A DNA stretch of 64,000 nt from Algoriphagus oliviformis (GTDB taxonomy: Bacteria; Bacteroidota; Bacteroidia; Cytophagales; Cyclobacteriaceae), in NCBI RefSeq assembly GCF_017254915.1, contig NZ_JAFKCT010000008.1, positions 186,001-250,000 on the forward strand, given 5' to 3'. The notes beneath the pieces are model-generated. The model searched no databases. It saw only the letters and a list, made by a program, of their open reading frames with translations, and had not been told where the DNA came from. Position 1 is the stretch's first letter; the number at the start of each line of letters is the position of its first letter. The translations under genes were made by a program, and so were the position numbers. Of this stretch, positions 8,684 to 17,030 are shown in pieces.

Positions 8684-8992
8684 GGATGTCCGGAGGTGAG
8701 GAAGTCGGGAGGTTGGAAGTCTTCATTATTCGAAATTCGAGATTCGACATTCAAAATTGAAAACGACGAAAGACAGGCTTCCTTTCGCCTAGCCGGTCGG
8801 ATTCCTTTAGACTGACTCCCCCTTTCGTTTCGAATTCTGTTTGGAATGCCCTAATCAGTCAAAAGGGGGCTGGGGGGATTGGATTCTTTCCATTCTTATA
8901 CTGTCCTCAGACACCAGAAAGAACTAACCAAACACCAGGTTTTGAAGTCTTTCTAAAGTCCTTAAATCTTACCTCATAAATCACAAATAGAT
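8684..8992. other. Intergenic region with a CCCCCTTT/AAAGGGGG inverted repeat
   Basis: This 309-bp region between the paralogous reductases contains a run of short ATTCGA-type repeats (about 8728-8760) and an inverted repeat, CCCCCTTT at 8818-8825 and AAAGGGGG at 8862-8869, separated by 36 bp. No gene or promoter box was recognised. Confidence 0.5.
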
Positions 8993-10129
8993 ATGAACCA
9001 AGACCAAAATACCCCATCGCGAAGAAGTTTCCTGAAAGCAGGCGCATTACTCGGCACCGCCTGGATGGCAAGCCCCACCTTGGCGGCCAGTGGTGAAGCG
9101 TCGAACAGAACTTCCCCTGCCACCTCCATCACCAAAAGACGCACGCTGGGCAACGGCAAGCACGCCCTCGAGGTCTCCGCACTCGGCCTCGGCTGCATGG
9201 GCATGAGCTACCACCGGGGCAGAATCCCCGACAAAAGCGTCTCCATCGCCCTGATCCGCAAGGCCTACGAGTCCGGCGTCAACTTCTTTGACACGGCAGA
9301 AGTCTATGGCCCGTACACCAATGAAACACTTGTGGGCGAGGCCATCCAGCCTTTCCGAAAGGACATCTTGGTCTCCACCAAGTTTGGCTTCAACATCGAA
9401 AACAACCAAATGGCCGGCCTCAACGGACGTCCGGAGCAGATCCGGAAAGTAGCGGAGGAATCTCTCAAGCGCTTGCGTACCGACGTGCTGGATCTCTTCT
9501 ACCAGCATCGCCAAGATCCCAACGTGCCCATCGAGGACGTGGCGGGTACGGTCAAAGACCTGATCGCGGAGGGGAAAGTGCGGAATTTTGGACTGAGTGA
9601 AGTGTCCGTGGAGACGATCCGCCGTGCACATGCCGTGCAGCCCGTCACTGCCGTCCAGAGCGAATTTCACCTGATGTGGCATCGCGTGATCGAAAACGGC
9701 GTGCTGGCCGCCTGCGAGGAACTGGGCATCGGCTTTGTGCCCTACAGCCCGATCAACCGGGGATTTCTCTCCGGCATGCTCAATCCCCAGACCAAGTTCT
9801 TTGCGGAAAATGACAACCGTGCCGGGTTGCCACGATTCCAGCCCGATGCCATGGCTGCTAACTGGCCCTTTATCGAGCTGCTCACTGACTTCGGCCATCA
9901 GCGGGGCCTCACGCCCACACAAGTTTCTTTGGCTTGGCTCATGAAGCAAAAGCCCTACATCGTGTCCATACCCGGGACGACCAAAGCCGCCCATCTCATG
10001 GAAAATCTTGCGGTCGCGGATATCACGATCTCGGACGCGGACTGGAAGGCCTTCGATGATGCGCTGGGAAAATTGACCGTGGAGGGAGATCGCTACACCC
10101 AGACCGAGCGCAGCCGAGTGCAGAATTGA
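8993..10129 (+). CDS. Aldo/keto reductase with Tat signal peptide
   Basis: 378 residues. Residues 1-33 carry a canonical twin-arginine signal, SRRSFLKAG, and a cleavage-like PTLAAS. The mature part closely parallels the upstream reductase, sharing FFDTAEVYGP, STKFGF, FYQHR and RRAHAVQPV, so the Asp-Tyr-Lys-His tetrad is intact. A Tat signal implies export as a folded, cofactor-loaded protein to the periplasm. How NADP(H) would be recycled there is unclear. A paralogue in the same orientation 309 bp away suggests tandem duplication. Confidence 0.9.
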   Translation: MNQDQNTPSRRSFLKAGALLGTAWMASPTLAASGEASNRTSPATSITKRRTLGNGKHALEVSALGLGCMGMSYHRGRIPDKSVSIALIRKAYESGVNFFDTAEVYGPYTNETLVGEAIQPFRKDILVSTKFGFNIENNQMAGLNGRPEQIRKVAEESLKRLRTDVLDLFYQHRQDPNVPIEDVAGTVKDLIAEGKVRNFGLSEVSVETIRRAHAVQPVTAVQSEFHLMWHRVIENGVLAACEELGIGFVPYSPINRGFLSGMLNPQTKFFAENDNRAGLPRFQPDAMAANWPFIELLTDFGHQRGLTPTQVSLAWLMKQKPYIVSIPGTTKAAHLMENLAVADITISDADWKAFDDALGKLTVEGDRYTQTERSRVQN

Positions 10130-10437
10130 AAGTGGGGAAAACCGAGATCTTAAGGGTTCGGATATCCAATACCCATGGATTGAAATTCGAAAAACGGCGA
10201 AAACTGCATTACCCAATGTCTCGGATGACCCCGTAAATCAAAAATCCAAATTCGTAAATCCATAAATAGATTGGGTAATAAGGAAAAGAGGTCGCCTGCG
10301 TAGGAGGTCTTTTTTTTGCAAAAGGAAACCTGCAATTCTTGATCTTTCCAGGAAACATTTCCTGCTTTTGTTTTCCGGAGAAAACAATTTGCGTCCGAAT
10401 CCGGAGTTTTGGGCGGACTTTCCCTATTTTTCCTCCC
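10130..10437. other. Intergenic region with short repeats
   Basis: 308 bp before the Crp-like gene. It holds AAATTCG/AATCC-rich simple repeats at about 10180-10260, a 9-bp inverted repeat (TTACCCAAT at 10209-10217, ATTGGGTAA at 10270-10278), and a T-tract near 10310-10317. No gene was seen. An in-frame ATG at 10339 would extend the downstream regulator by 33 atypical residues and was not accepted. Confidence 0.4.
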
Positions 10438-11022
10438 ATGCCCACCGACGCGATCATCCGTTTTCTCGAAAACTACATCCCCGTTTCGGAGGGGGAAAAA
10501 AGCCTCATTCAGGCCCCTTTCGAAGAGCATGTGCTGAAGCGAAGGCAAAAACTGCTTCGCTCGGGCGAGGTCTGCAAGGCCTACACCTTTGTGGTCTCGG
10601 GCTGCTTTCGCATGTACGGCGTCGATGACCGGGGATTTGAGCACAACATCCAGTTTGTGGCGGAAAACGACTGGATCGCCGACATGGCAAGCTTCTACAC
10701 CGTAAAAGCCAGCCTCCTGAATATCGAAGCCCTGGAGGCGTCCCGAGTCCTGCAGATCGGGCAGGCCGACCTCTACAGGCTCTATGAGGAGGTGCCCAAA
10801 CTCAACCGGATCTTCAAGGTCATGATCGAGCACAAGTACATCGAGCTCCAAAACCGAGTCCTCCAAAACTTCAGCTCCACCGCAGAGCAGCGCTATCTGG
10901 ACTTTTTGGAACAATACAAAGCCCTCGCCAACCGCCTGCCCAATACCCAAATCGCCTCCTACCTGGGCATCACGCCGGAGTTTTTGAGCAGAATCCGCAA
11001 AAATATGCAGACTAAGCGCTGA
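10438..11022 (+). CDS. Crp/Fnr-family transcriptional regulator
   Basis: 194 residues from ATG 10438 (MPTDAIIRFLENYIP). The N-terminal two thirds are a cyclic-nucleotide-binding-like beta-roll, with SGEVCKAYTFVVSGCFRMYG and the YIELQNRVL dimerisation helix. The C-terminal helix-turn-helix is short: NTQIASYLGITPEFLSRIRKN. There is no cysteine pattern for an Fe-S cluster as in Fnr. Proteins of this shape are common in Bacteroidota; the effector is usually unknown. The target could be the adjacent reductase or DinB genes, which is inference. Confidence 0.88.
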   Translation: MPTDAIIRFLENYIPVSEGEKSLIQAPFEEHVLKRRQKLLRSGEVCKAYTFVVSGCFRMYGVDDRGFEHNIQFVAENDWIADMASFYTVKASLLNIEALEASRVLQIGQADLYRLYEEVPKLNRIFKVMIEHKYIELQNRVLQNFSSTAEQRYLDFLEQYKALANRLPNTQIASYLGITPEFLSRIRKNMQTKR

Positions 11023-11101
11023 TTTTTTAAACTAGGTCAAGGGTACCTATCAAGGCAAGTGTGGATTTTTGTAACTTCTACTGAACAAAAACCTAAAACT
11101 C

Positions 11102-11623
11102 ATGAAAGCCTTAGCTACACTTACCCTATTTCTGGGACTTTGCTCCCTGTCTTTTGCCCAAGGTTCGGTCGACGACATGATCAAAGACTGGGAGCGCGCC
11201 AAAGCCTACACCAAGGAATACCTGGATGCCATGCCGGCAGACAAGTACAGTCTCAAGCCCACGCCCGAAATGCGCTCTTTTGCGCAGCAGATGCTCCACC
11301 TCACCGACGGCAACTACGGCTTCACAGCTGCCGCGACGGGAGTCGCCAGCCCGGTGGGCATGGGTGCCTCCGAAAAAGCCGAAGACCAGTCCAAGGAAAA
11401 CGTCACCAAGCTGGTGATGGCTGGATACGACTTTGTGATCAACGCCATCAAAACCATGACTCCGGAAAAGCTGGACGAAAACACCACGCTGTTTGGACGC
11501 TTTGAGATGAGCAAGGGAACGGCGCTCGAAAAGTGCTTTGAGCACCAGACCCACCACCGAGGCCAAGCGACTGTGTACCTGAGACTGGGCGGAGTCACCC
11601 CTCCTCAGGAGAAGTTGTTTTAA
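11102..11623 (+). CDS. Exported DinB-superfamily protein
   Basis: 173 residues. Residues 1-20 form a Sec signal peptide ending in LSFAQG. The rest is a four-helix DinB-like bundle with histidines placed for metal binding: QQMLHLTDGNY near 60-70 and FEHQTHHRGQATVYLRL near 142-158. DinB-like enzymes include metal-dependent thiol transferases; an exported form has no assigned function. A strong hairpin follows at 11646-11679, so the transcript probably ends there. Confidence 0.85.
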   Translation: MKALATLTLFLGLCSLSFAQGSVDDMIKDWERAKAYTKEYLDAMPADKYSLKPTPEMRSFAQQMLHLTDGNYGFTAAATGVASPVGMGASEKAEDQSKENVTKLVMAGYDFVINAIKTMTPEKLDENTTLFGRFEMSKGTALEKCFEHQTHHRGQATVYLRLGGVTPPQEKLF

Positions 11624-11645
11624 TTCTTTTCCGCCAATACGCTAC

Positions 11646-11684
11646 TACTGCCGGCTTGTGTGAAAACTTGCCGGCAGTATGCTT
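11646..11684 (+). terminator. Rho-independent terminator after the DinB-like gene
   Basis: A perfect 10-bp inverted repeat, TACTGCCGGC at 11646-11655 and GCCGGCAGTA at 11670-11679, is followed by a CTTTTT tract. It lies 23 bp after the DinB-like stop codon and marks the left edge of the AT-rich island. Confidence 0.75.
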
Positions 11685-11781
11685 TTTAGGGCGAAAATTT
11701 AATTTTTAAGTTGTTTCAAAAATCCCATATTTGTAAAAGGGGTTTGATCAACTCCCACTTCTGTTGATTTTAATCTCATAA

Positions 11782-12066
11782 ATGTTTCGGAAAGCCTGGC
11801 TGAATGACCTCGCTCAATTTTATAGCAAATCAAACATCCGTTTCCAGCAAAAAATGAGCAGCAAGAAGACGTGGAATAATATAGAGTCTTTTTTGAAAAT
11901 CACCGACAAAATCCAACCAAAATACCAAAGCCGCAGGGCCAAGATAGACCAATTGCCGCAGGCAATGTTGGCGAATGTATTCCGAAGGGAATTGTGGGAC
12001 AAAAAGTTAAGGTGCATGAAATGGAAGCTGGATGGGATGATGCCGTACAAGAAAAATAGGTCTTAG
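11782..12066 (+). pseudogene. Frameshifted 3' remnant of a type I restriction specificity subunit gene (hsdS)
   Basis: An open frame of 94 codons whose middle, IDQLPQAMLANVFRREL (ends near 11994), matches the conserved C-terminal repeat of HsdS proteins (LPQAILAKAFRGELV type). After this the frame drifts. Shifting by one base at about 11992-11994 restores the usual HsdS tail, VGQKVKVHEMEAGWDD, ending at a TAG at 12057-12059. A one-base loss in the GAATTG-GTG context explains this. The first 30 codons do not resemble HsdS, and no hsdM or hsdR is nearby. It is best read as a decayed fragment. Confidence 0.7.
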
Positions 12067-12105
12067 TAAACTGAAAGTCTTTCATAATGATAATTTCAAT
12101 TTAGT

Positions 12106-12963
12106 ATGAATTTAGGAGAGTGGTTTTCATGGATTTTTGGATCTGTATTCATTACAGCTCTTGCTGCAACTCTGACATTTATAACCAATTTTCTAAATTT
12201 AAGAGATAGGTTTCTGAATTGGAGAAAGGTGAGTGATTCCAGCGGAAAGAGAGAAGAAATGGGTGCGGTAATTGAAACTGAAGCAAAAAAAATAGAGCCT
12301 TTTATTTTTAAAATAGGCTGCGTTTCGAATTCAGAACCAGGTAAATGTATATTAATGGTAACCATTATAAATCAATCTGGAGAACTCAAATTTATTGATC
12401 CTATTTCTTACCATTTTCAATTTGTTGAGAACACTGATTTATTACAACCTTCAACAATGGTAATGGGTTCTGATAAATGGCCAAAGAGACTAGAGCAAGG
12501 TGAGCGATTTACTACCAAGGTTGAATTCCATATAATTTTAAATAACTCTTTGTATCAATATTACAAAAGGAATGTGGTTGTTTTTGGCTCTTTTTCAAGT
12601 ACTGTAGGAGACACAGTGAAATCAAATCATTTGGAGTTTGATAAACTAACTGAAACACTTGTTCCGCTAAATAGTGAATATGTGATTCTAGCAGAGAAAC
12701 TGGCAAAAAAACTAAAAGGATGTTATTGGGAGGTGTATTTATCTTTATGGCAACTTCAAATTTTCAAAAGATTAACTGTGCACATAGCAAAACAACTTAA
12801 TCAATGTAAGATTCCAATGAAAGAATACTTAATAAATGAAGTTGGATTTACTTTTGAAAAAGACCCATGGTATGAATGGTATAGACCTTTAGAAGAAAAG
12901 AAAATCCCAGCTGTAGAAGTAGTAAGATTTCTACAGTCTTTTCTTAAGACTAAAGCAATTTAA
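12106..12963 (+). CDS. Orphan AT-rich gene, predicted membrane-anchored protein
   Basis: 285 residues of unknown function. Residues about 9-30 are a membrane segment (WIFGSVFITALAATLTFITN), followed by a probably cytoplasmic domain that starts with a beta-rich part (IINQSGELKFIDPISYHFQF) and ends in helices. Its codon use is strikingly AT-rich (many AAA, ATT, TTA) unlike all neighbours, a clear sign of transfer. It lies 40 bp after the hsdS remnant. Defence islands often carry such one-membrane-segment proteins, but no motif here supports a defence function. Confidence 0.7.
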   Translation: MNLGEWFSWIFGSVFITALAATLTFITNFLNLRDRFLNWRKVSDSSGKREEMGAVIETEAKKIEPFIFKIGCVSNSEPGKCILMVTIINQSGELKFIDPISYHFQFVENTDLLQPSTMVMGSDKWPKRLEQGERFTTKVEFHIILNNSLYQYYKRNVVVFGSFSSTVGDTVKSNHLEFDKLTETLVPLNSEYVILAEKLAKKLKGCYWEVYLSLWQLQIFKRLTVHIAKQLNQCKIPMKEYLINEVGFTFEKDPWYEWYRPLEEKKIPAVEVVRFLQSFLKTKAI

Positions 12964-13068
12964 ATCGGTCAGAAAGTAAAGGAATAGGCGAGATAGGCTG
13001 AGGAATAGCCTTTCCAAACCAAAAAACCTATCTTATCGGGGATTAACCTTTTTCCCAAAAACACCTCG

Positions 13069-13959
13069 ATGAGACAACTCCTACTCGCCTTGCTGCTCTT
13101 GCTCAGCGCCAGGGCATCCTTCTCCCAAACCAACCGGGTGATAAACCTCTTCCCGGAAGGCACCACCCTACACGGAAACATTCCCTACCTGGACGACACG
13201 CTCAAAAAGCACCTGCTCGACATCTACCTGCCTCCCAATGCCAGCGGCAAGCTTCCGCTGGTCGTCTGGGTTCACGGCGGCGGATGGCTGAGCAACGACA
13301 AGTACGCCGACATGGGCTACATGAAGGAGACGATCAAGGAATTGATGAACCAGGGCTACGCCTTGGCCTCCATCGATTACCGATTCAGCACGCAGGCTAC
13401 CTTTCCCGCTCAGATGCTCGACTGCAATGCGGCCATTTCCTATTTGGTGAAAAATGCCGCAAAATACGGTTTGGATACCGATCGCATGGCCCTGATGGGA
13501 TTTTCCGCGGGAGGACATCTGGCTGCGATGCTGGGCCTTTCCAAAAACGACAAGGTATCTTCCTTTTTTGTCCCCGGAACCAGCAAGAAGTTTGCTCTCA
13601 AAGCTGTCGTAGATTTCTATGGGCCAGCCGATCTCACGCTTTTTCCCGGAGCAGTTGATCCAAAATCCCCTGAAGGGCTGTTGATCGGTGCGGCACCTTT
13701 GGACAGACCCGATCTGGCCAAGGCGGCTAGTCCCGTCAGCTATGTGGACGAAAAAGACCCGCCTTTCTTGATTATCCATGGGGAAAAAGACGACCTGGTC
13801 TCGCCCCGCCAATCCCAATTGTTAAACTCCTGGCTGCAGGTCAAGGGCGTTCCGACCGAGCTGATCGTGGTGAAGGGCGCTCCGCACTTCGGGGTGGAGT
13901 TTGACGCGCCGGAGGTGAGGACGGCGGTCTTTGGCTTTTTGGAAAAGCACCTGAAGTAG
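13069..13959 (+). CDS. Secreted alpha/beta-hydrolase (BD-FAE/esterase-lipase type)
   Basis: 296 residues. Residues 1-20 form a signal peptide ending in SFSQ. The oxyanion motif HGGGW is near 65-69, the nucleophile elbow GFSAGG near 143-148, the acid residue is probably in HGEKDDLVSP and the catalytic histidine in APHFG near the end. This is the pattern of the esterase family that includes feruloyl and acetylxylan esterases and kynurenine formamidase-like enzymes. It likely cleaves an ester in the periplasm; the substrate is unknown. Flanked on the left by the AT-rich island and on the right by palindromic repeats. Confidence 0.88.
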   Translation: MRQLLLALLLLLSARASFSQTNRVINLFPEGTTLHGNIPYLDDTLKKHLLDIYLPPNASGKLPLVVWVHGGGWLSNDKYADMGYMKETIKELMNQGYALASIDYRFSTQATFPAQMLDCNAAISYLVKNAAKYGLDTDRMALMGFSAGGHLAAMLGLSKNDKVSSFFVPGTSKKFALKAVVDFYGPADLTLFPGAVDPKSPEGLLIGAAPLDRPDLAKAASPVSYVDEKDPPFLIIHGEKDDLVSPRQSQLLNSWLQVKGVPTELIVVKGAPHFGVEFDAPEVRTAVFGFLEKHLK

Positions 13960-14075
13960 CACCGCCCTCTGCTCGGAAGTGTTTGAAAAGCGTAAGCACA
14001 AAGCGTCCAGAACCCAGTACCTTATAGCCAGTTTTAGTTTAAGTGTTATTTGCCGTCTGAATAGGGTCTCGACTC

Positions 14076-14121
14076 CCTGCCTACCGGCCAGGCAGGCGCT
14101 CGACCTGACACTCCGGTGTCA
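14076..14121. repeat. Pair of intergenic palindromes
   Basis: Two hairpins lie between the esterase and the molybdoenzyme genes: CCTGCCT-7-AGGCAGG (14076-14096) and TGACAC-TCCG-GTGTCA (14106-14121). A tail resembling the CCTTGAG...GTCGAAAGGT repeats follows. A related core, CCTGCCTG/CAGGC, recurs near 62377 inside the MITE-like element. The pattern suggests a dispersed Bacteroidota intergenic repeat rather than a site specific to these genes. Confidence 0.6.
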
Positions 14122-14212
14122 CCTTGAGTACCTGAGCAACGGGAGTTGCGAAGTCGAAAGGTCATTTCAGAATTAACATGACACCAATTTCAGTTCCAAT
14201 TGACCTTTGGCC

Positions 14213-16456
14213 ATGACCAATCTTCCCGACAAGCTCAACCGACGATCATTTCTCAAAGTCTCCGCCCTGGCTGGAGGCGGCATGATGCTCAGTTTCGCCT
14301 GGCTGGCGGGCTGCAAACCCAAAGCGCCCGAAACCCTAGGCCTTCCCAAGGAGTGGTTTCGGCTCAACGGCTTTATCAAAATCGGTGAAAACGGGCTGGT
14401 GACCATCCTTTCCCCCAATCCAGAAGGGGGACAAAACATCAAAACCGCTTTTCCCATGCTCGTGGCAGAGGAGCTGGACGCCGACTGGAAAAACGTGCGC
14501 GTGGAGCAGGCGCCGCTGGACACCGACAATTTCACCCGGCAGTTTATCGGAGGCAGCCAGGCCATCCGCACAGGCTGGAAAGCCCTGCGAACCGCCGGTG
14601 CCACGGCCAGAAACCTGCTGATCCAAGCCGCCGCGCAGACCTGGGGAGTTTCCGCCGCCGAGATCAGCACCGAACCGGGATTTTTGCTGCATTCTCCTAC
14701 AGGGAAAAAGGGACACTTCGGAGAGTTTGCCTCTCTGGCAGCGACCATGCCCGTGCCGGAGGAAGTCCAGCTGAAGGAAATCTCGGACTTTAGGATCATC
14801 GGACACTCCCAAAAGAACGTCGAAACCCACAACATCGTCACCGGCAAGCCGCTTTTCGGGATCGACTACAAAAAAGAAGGAATGGTCTATGCCATGATCA
14901 TCCATCCGCCTGCCCATGGCTTGCGCCTGAAGTCCTTTGACGACTCCAGCGCCCGCAGCATGCCGGGGATCTTGGACATTTTCCAGATCAAATCCCATCA
15001 GGACGAGTACGAAAGAACGTTCTTTGACACGACCAGCTTTACCGATCTGGTCGCCGTGGTGGGCAAGTCCACTTGGGAGGTCATGAATGCCAAAAAGGCC
15101 GTTGCGGCAGAATGGGAACCATTTTCCACCTATGAGGAAAGTCGGGACTGGGGACAAAGAAAAGAACTCCGAACCATCCCGGGAGGCTTGGAAAGCCAAG
15201 AGCAGCAATTGCAAAAGATGGATGAGGCGGCAAAAAATCCCCGCACCGTCCGCAAAGACGGAAACCCGGAGGCGGCTTTCGCCAGCGCCGCCAAAGTCAT
15301 CGAGCGAACCTACCGAGGCCCTTTTCTCGCCCACAACTGCATGGAGCCGATGAATTTCTTTGCACACGTGCATGACGGAAAAGCCGAATGCGCCGGGCCG
15401 CTCCAGAAGCCCGAGCTGACCGAGCAGGCGCTTTCAACCCGTCTGGGCCTACCCATAGAAAACATCCACATTGACATGACACGCTTGGGTGGGGGCTATG
15501 GACGCCGCTCCTACGCCCACTGGCTGATCGAGGCTGCGGTGATCTCGCAAAAAGTCAATGCGCCGGTCAAGCTCACCTACAACCGAGAAGACGACATGAC
15601 CGGGGGAATCTACCGCCCCATGTATCAGGCGACTTACCGTGCGGGCCTTGACGAAAACAACAACCTCGTCGCTTTTCAGGTCAATGCAGGCGGACTGGTG
15701 GAGCCGCCGCTCTATGCAGACCGCTTTCCCGCCGGGGCCGTGGCAAACTACCTCGCCGAGGATTGGACGGTGGCTTCCAACGTCACCGTGGGTTCCTTTC
15801 GGGCTCCCCGCTCCAATTTCATCGCGGCGGCAGAGCAGTCCTTCTTGGACGAAGTGGCCGAGGCCGCGGGCAAAGACCCGATTGAGTTCCGCTTGGAGCT
15901 TTTGCAGAAAGCCAAGGAAAGCCCCGTTGGCGAGCGAAATGACTACGATCCCGAGCGCTTCGCCAGGCTCCTGGAGCAGCTGAAAACCAAGTCGAACTGG
16001 GGTCAAGCGTCCACGGGAGTGTCCCGGGGAGTTGCCGCCTACTTCTGCCACAACAGCTATGCGGCGCAGGTGGTGGATCTCAAGGTAGAAAGCGCCCAAG
16101 TTCAGGTGGACAAGGTCACCCAGGTCGTGGACTGCGGCCTGCTCGTCAATCCGGACGCCGCCAAAAACCTCTGCGAAGGCGCGGTGGTGGACGGCATAGG
16201 CACGGCAATGTTTGGGGAGCTGCGCTTTGAAAACGGAGCGCCCGTGCAGAAAAATTTCGACGGCTACCGAATGATCCGAATGAAGGAAGCTCCCAAGGTG
16301 ATCGAAACCCACTTTGTCGAAAGCCAGGAAGACCCTACGGGCCTGGGTGAACCGGCCTATCCACCCGTCTTTGCAGCGCTCGCCAACGCGCTCTACCAGG
16401 CGACGGGAAAGCGGCTGTATGAGCAGCCTTTCCTAAAACAACTGTCCAATTCTTGA
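14213..16456 (+). CDS. Tat-exported xanthine-dehydrogenase-family molybdopterin-binding subunit (IorB-like), copy 1
   Basis: 747 residues from ATG 14213. The signal NRRSFLKVSALAGGG ends in a cysteine (LAGCK) and is twin-arginine type. The body matches the two-subunit aldehyde/isoquinoline oxidoreductase large subunit. It has TGKPLFGIDY near 223, the molybdopterin-contacting MTRLGGGYGRR near 422 and the active-site glutamate E713 in TGLGEPAYPP. It oxidises an aldehyde or N-heterocycle with water as oxygen source and passes electrons to the [2Fe-2S] subunit encoded next. It needs the cofactor made by the moa cluster about 9 kb upstream. Confidence 0.9.
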   Translation: MTNLPDKLNRRSFLKVSALAGGGMMLSFAWLAGCKPKAPETLGLPKEWFRLNGFIKIGENGLVTILSPNPEGGQNIKTAFPMLVAEELDADWKNVRVEQAPLDTDNFTRQFIGGSQAIRTGWKALRTAGATARNLLIQAAAQTWGVSAAEISTEPGFLLHSPTGKKGHFGEFASLAATMPVPEEVQLKEISDFRIIGHSQKNVETHNIVTGKPLFGIDYKKEGMVYAMIIHPPAHGLRLKSFDDSSARSMPGILDIFQIKSHQDEYERTFFDTTSFTDLVAVVGKSTWEVMNAKKAVAAEWEPFSTYEESRDWGQRKELRTIPGGLESQEQQLQKMDEAAKNPRTVRKDGNPEAAFASAAKVIERTYRGPFLAHNCMEPMNFFAHVHDGKAECAGPLQKPELTEQALSTRLGLPIENIHIDMTRLGGGYGRRSYAHWLIEAAVISQKVNAPVKLTYNREDDMTGGIYRPMYQATYRAGLDENNNLVAFQVNAGGLVEPPLYADRFPAGAVANYLAEDWTVASNVTVGSFRAPRSNFIAAAEQSFLDEVAEAAGKDPIEFRLELLQKAKESPVGERNDYDPERFARLLEQLKTKSNWGQASTGVSRGVAAYFCHNSYAAQVVDLKVESAQVQVDKVTQVVDCGLLVNPDAAKNLCEGAVVDGIGTAMFGELRFENGAPVQKNFDGYRMIRMKEAPKVIETHFVESQEDPTGLGEPAYPPVFAALANALYQATGKRLYEQPFLKQLSNS

Positions 16457-16559
16457 ATAACCACGCTTCAATCAATTGATTTATAAAGGATTCTGTTTGA
16501 TTTTCGTAAGAAAGCTCCAACTACAAATCCCTAAATTGTATATCTAAAATCATCACACT

Positions 16560-17018
16560 ATGGCCCTATACAACCTCAACATCAACGGTAAGTCCCAGCA
16601 GGTCGACGTGGATCCCAACACCCCCATGCTGTGGGTACTGAGAGATCACCTGGATTTGGTGGGCACCAAGTTTGGCTGCGGCATCGCCCAGTGCGGCGCC
16701 TGCACCATCCATCTGGACGGCAATGCGGTACGCTCTTGCCAGCTGCCTGTCTCTGCTGCTGAAGATGCCAAAATCACCACCATCGAGGGGCTTTCCGAAG
16801 CGGGCGACCACCCCGTGCAAAAAGCCTGGATCGAGCATGACGTGCCCCAGTGCGGCTACTGCCAAGCCGGGCAGATCATGAGTGCAGCGGCGCTTTTGGC
16901 ACAAAACCCAAGCCCCTCCGACTCGGATATCGACAACGCGATGAACGGAAATATCTGCCGCTGCGGCACCTACACCCGCATCAAGGCCGCCATCCATACC
17001 GCCTCCCAAAACCTCTAA
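16560..17018 (+). CDS. [2Fe-2S] small subunit of the molybdenum hydroxylase (IorA-like)
   Basis: 152 residues, no signal peptide, so it is probably exported by hitch-hiking with a Tat-targeted large subunit. The plant-type cluster ligands are in FGCGIAQCGACTIHLDGNAVRSC and the second cluster ligands in CGYCQAGQ and NICRCGTYTRI. This gives two [2Fe-2S] clusters in the order of all xanthine-oxidase-family small subunits. It sits between two large-subunit genes and may serve both. It lies 104 bp after copy 1 and 13 bp before copy 2. Confidence 0.94.
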   Translation: MALYNLNINGKSQQVDVDPNTPMLWVLRDHLDLVGTKFGCGIAQCGACTIHLDGNAVRSCQLPVSAAEDAKITTIEGLSEAGDHPVQKAWIEHDVPQCGYCQAGQIMSAAALLAQNPSPSDSDIDNAMNGNICRCGTYTRIKAAIHTASQNL

Positions 17019-17030
17019 TCTCCCGAAGCT

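Noticed and set aside
10339..10437. 33-codon N-terminal extension of the Crp-like regulator
   Set aside because: The extension is rich in Phe, Arg and Cys and lacks similarity to the family; the ATG at 10438 begins a standard N-terminus.
13979..14176. Small frame across the palindromes at 14.1 kb
   Set aside because: It follows palindromic intergenic repeats and has no gene-like codon use.
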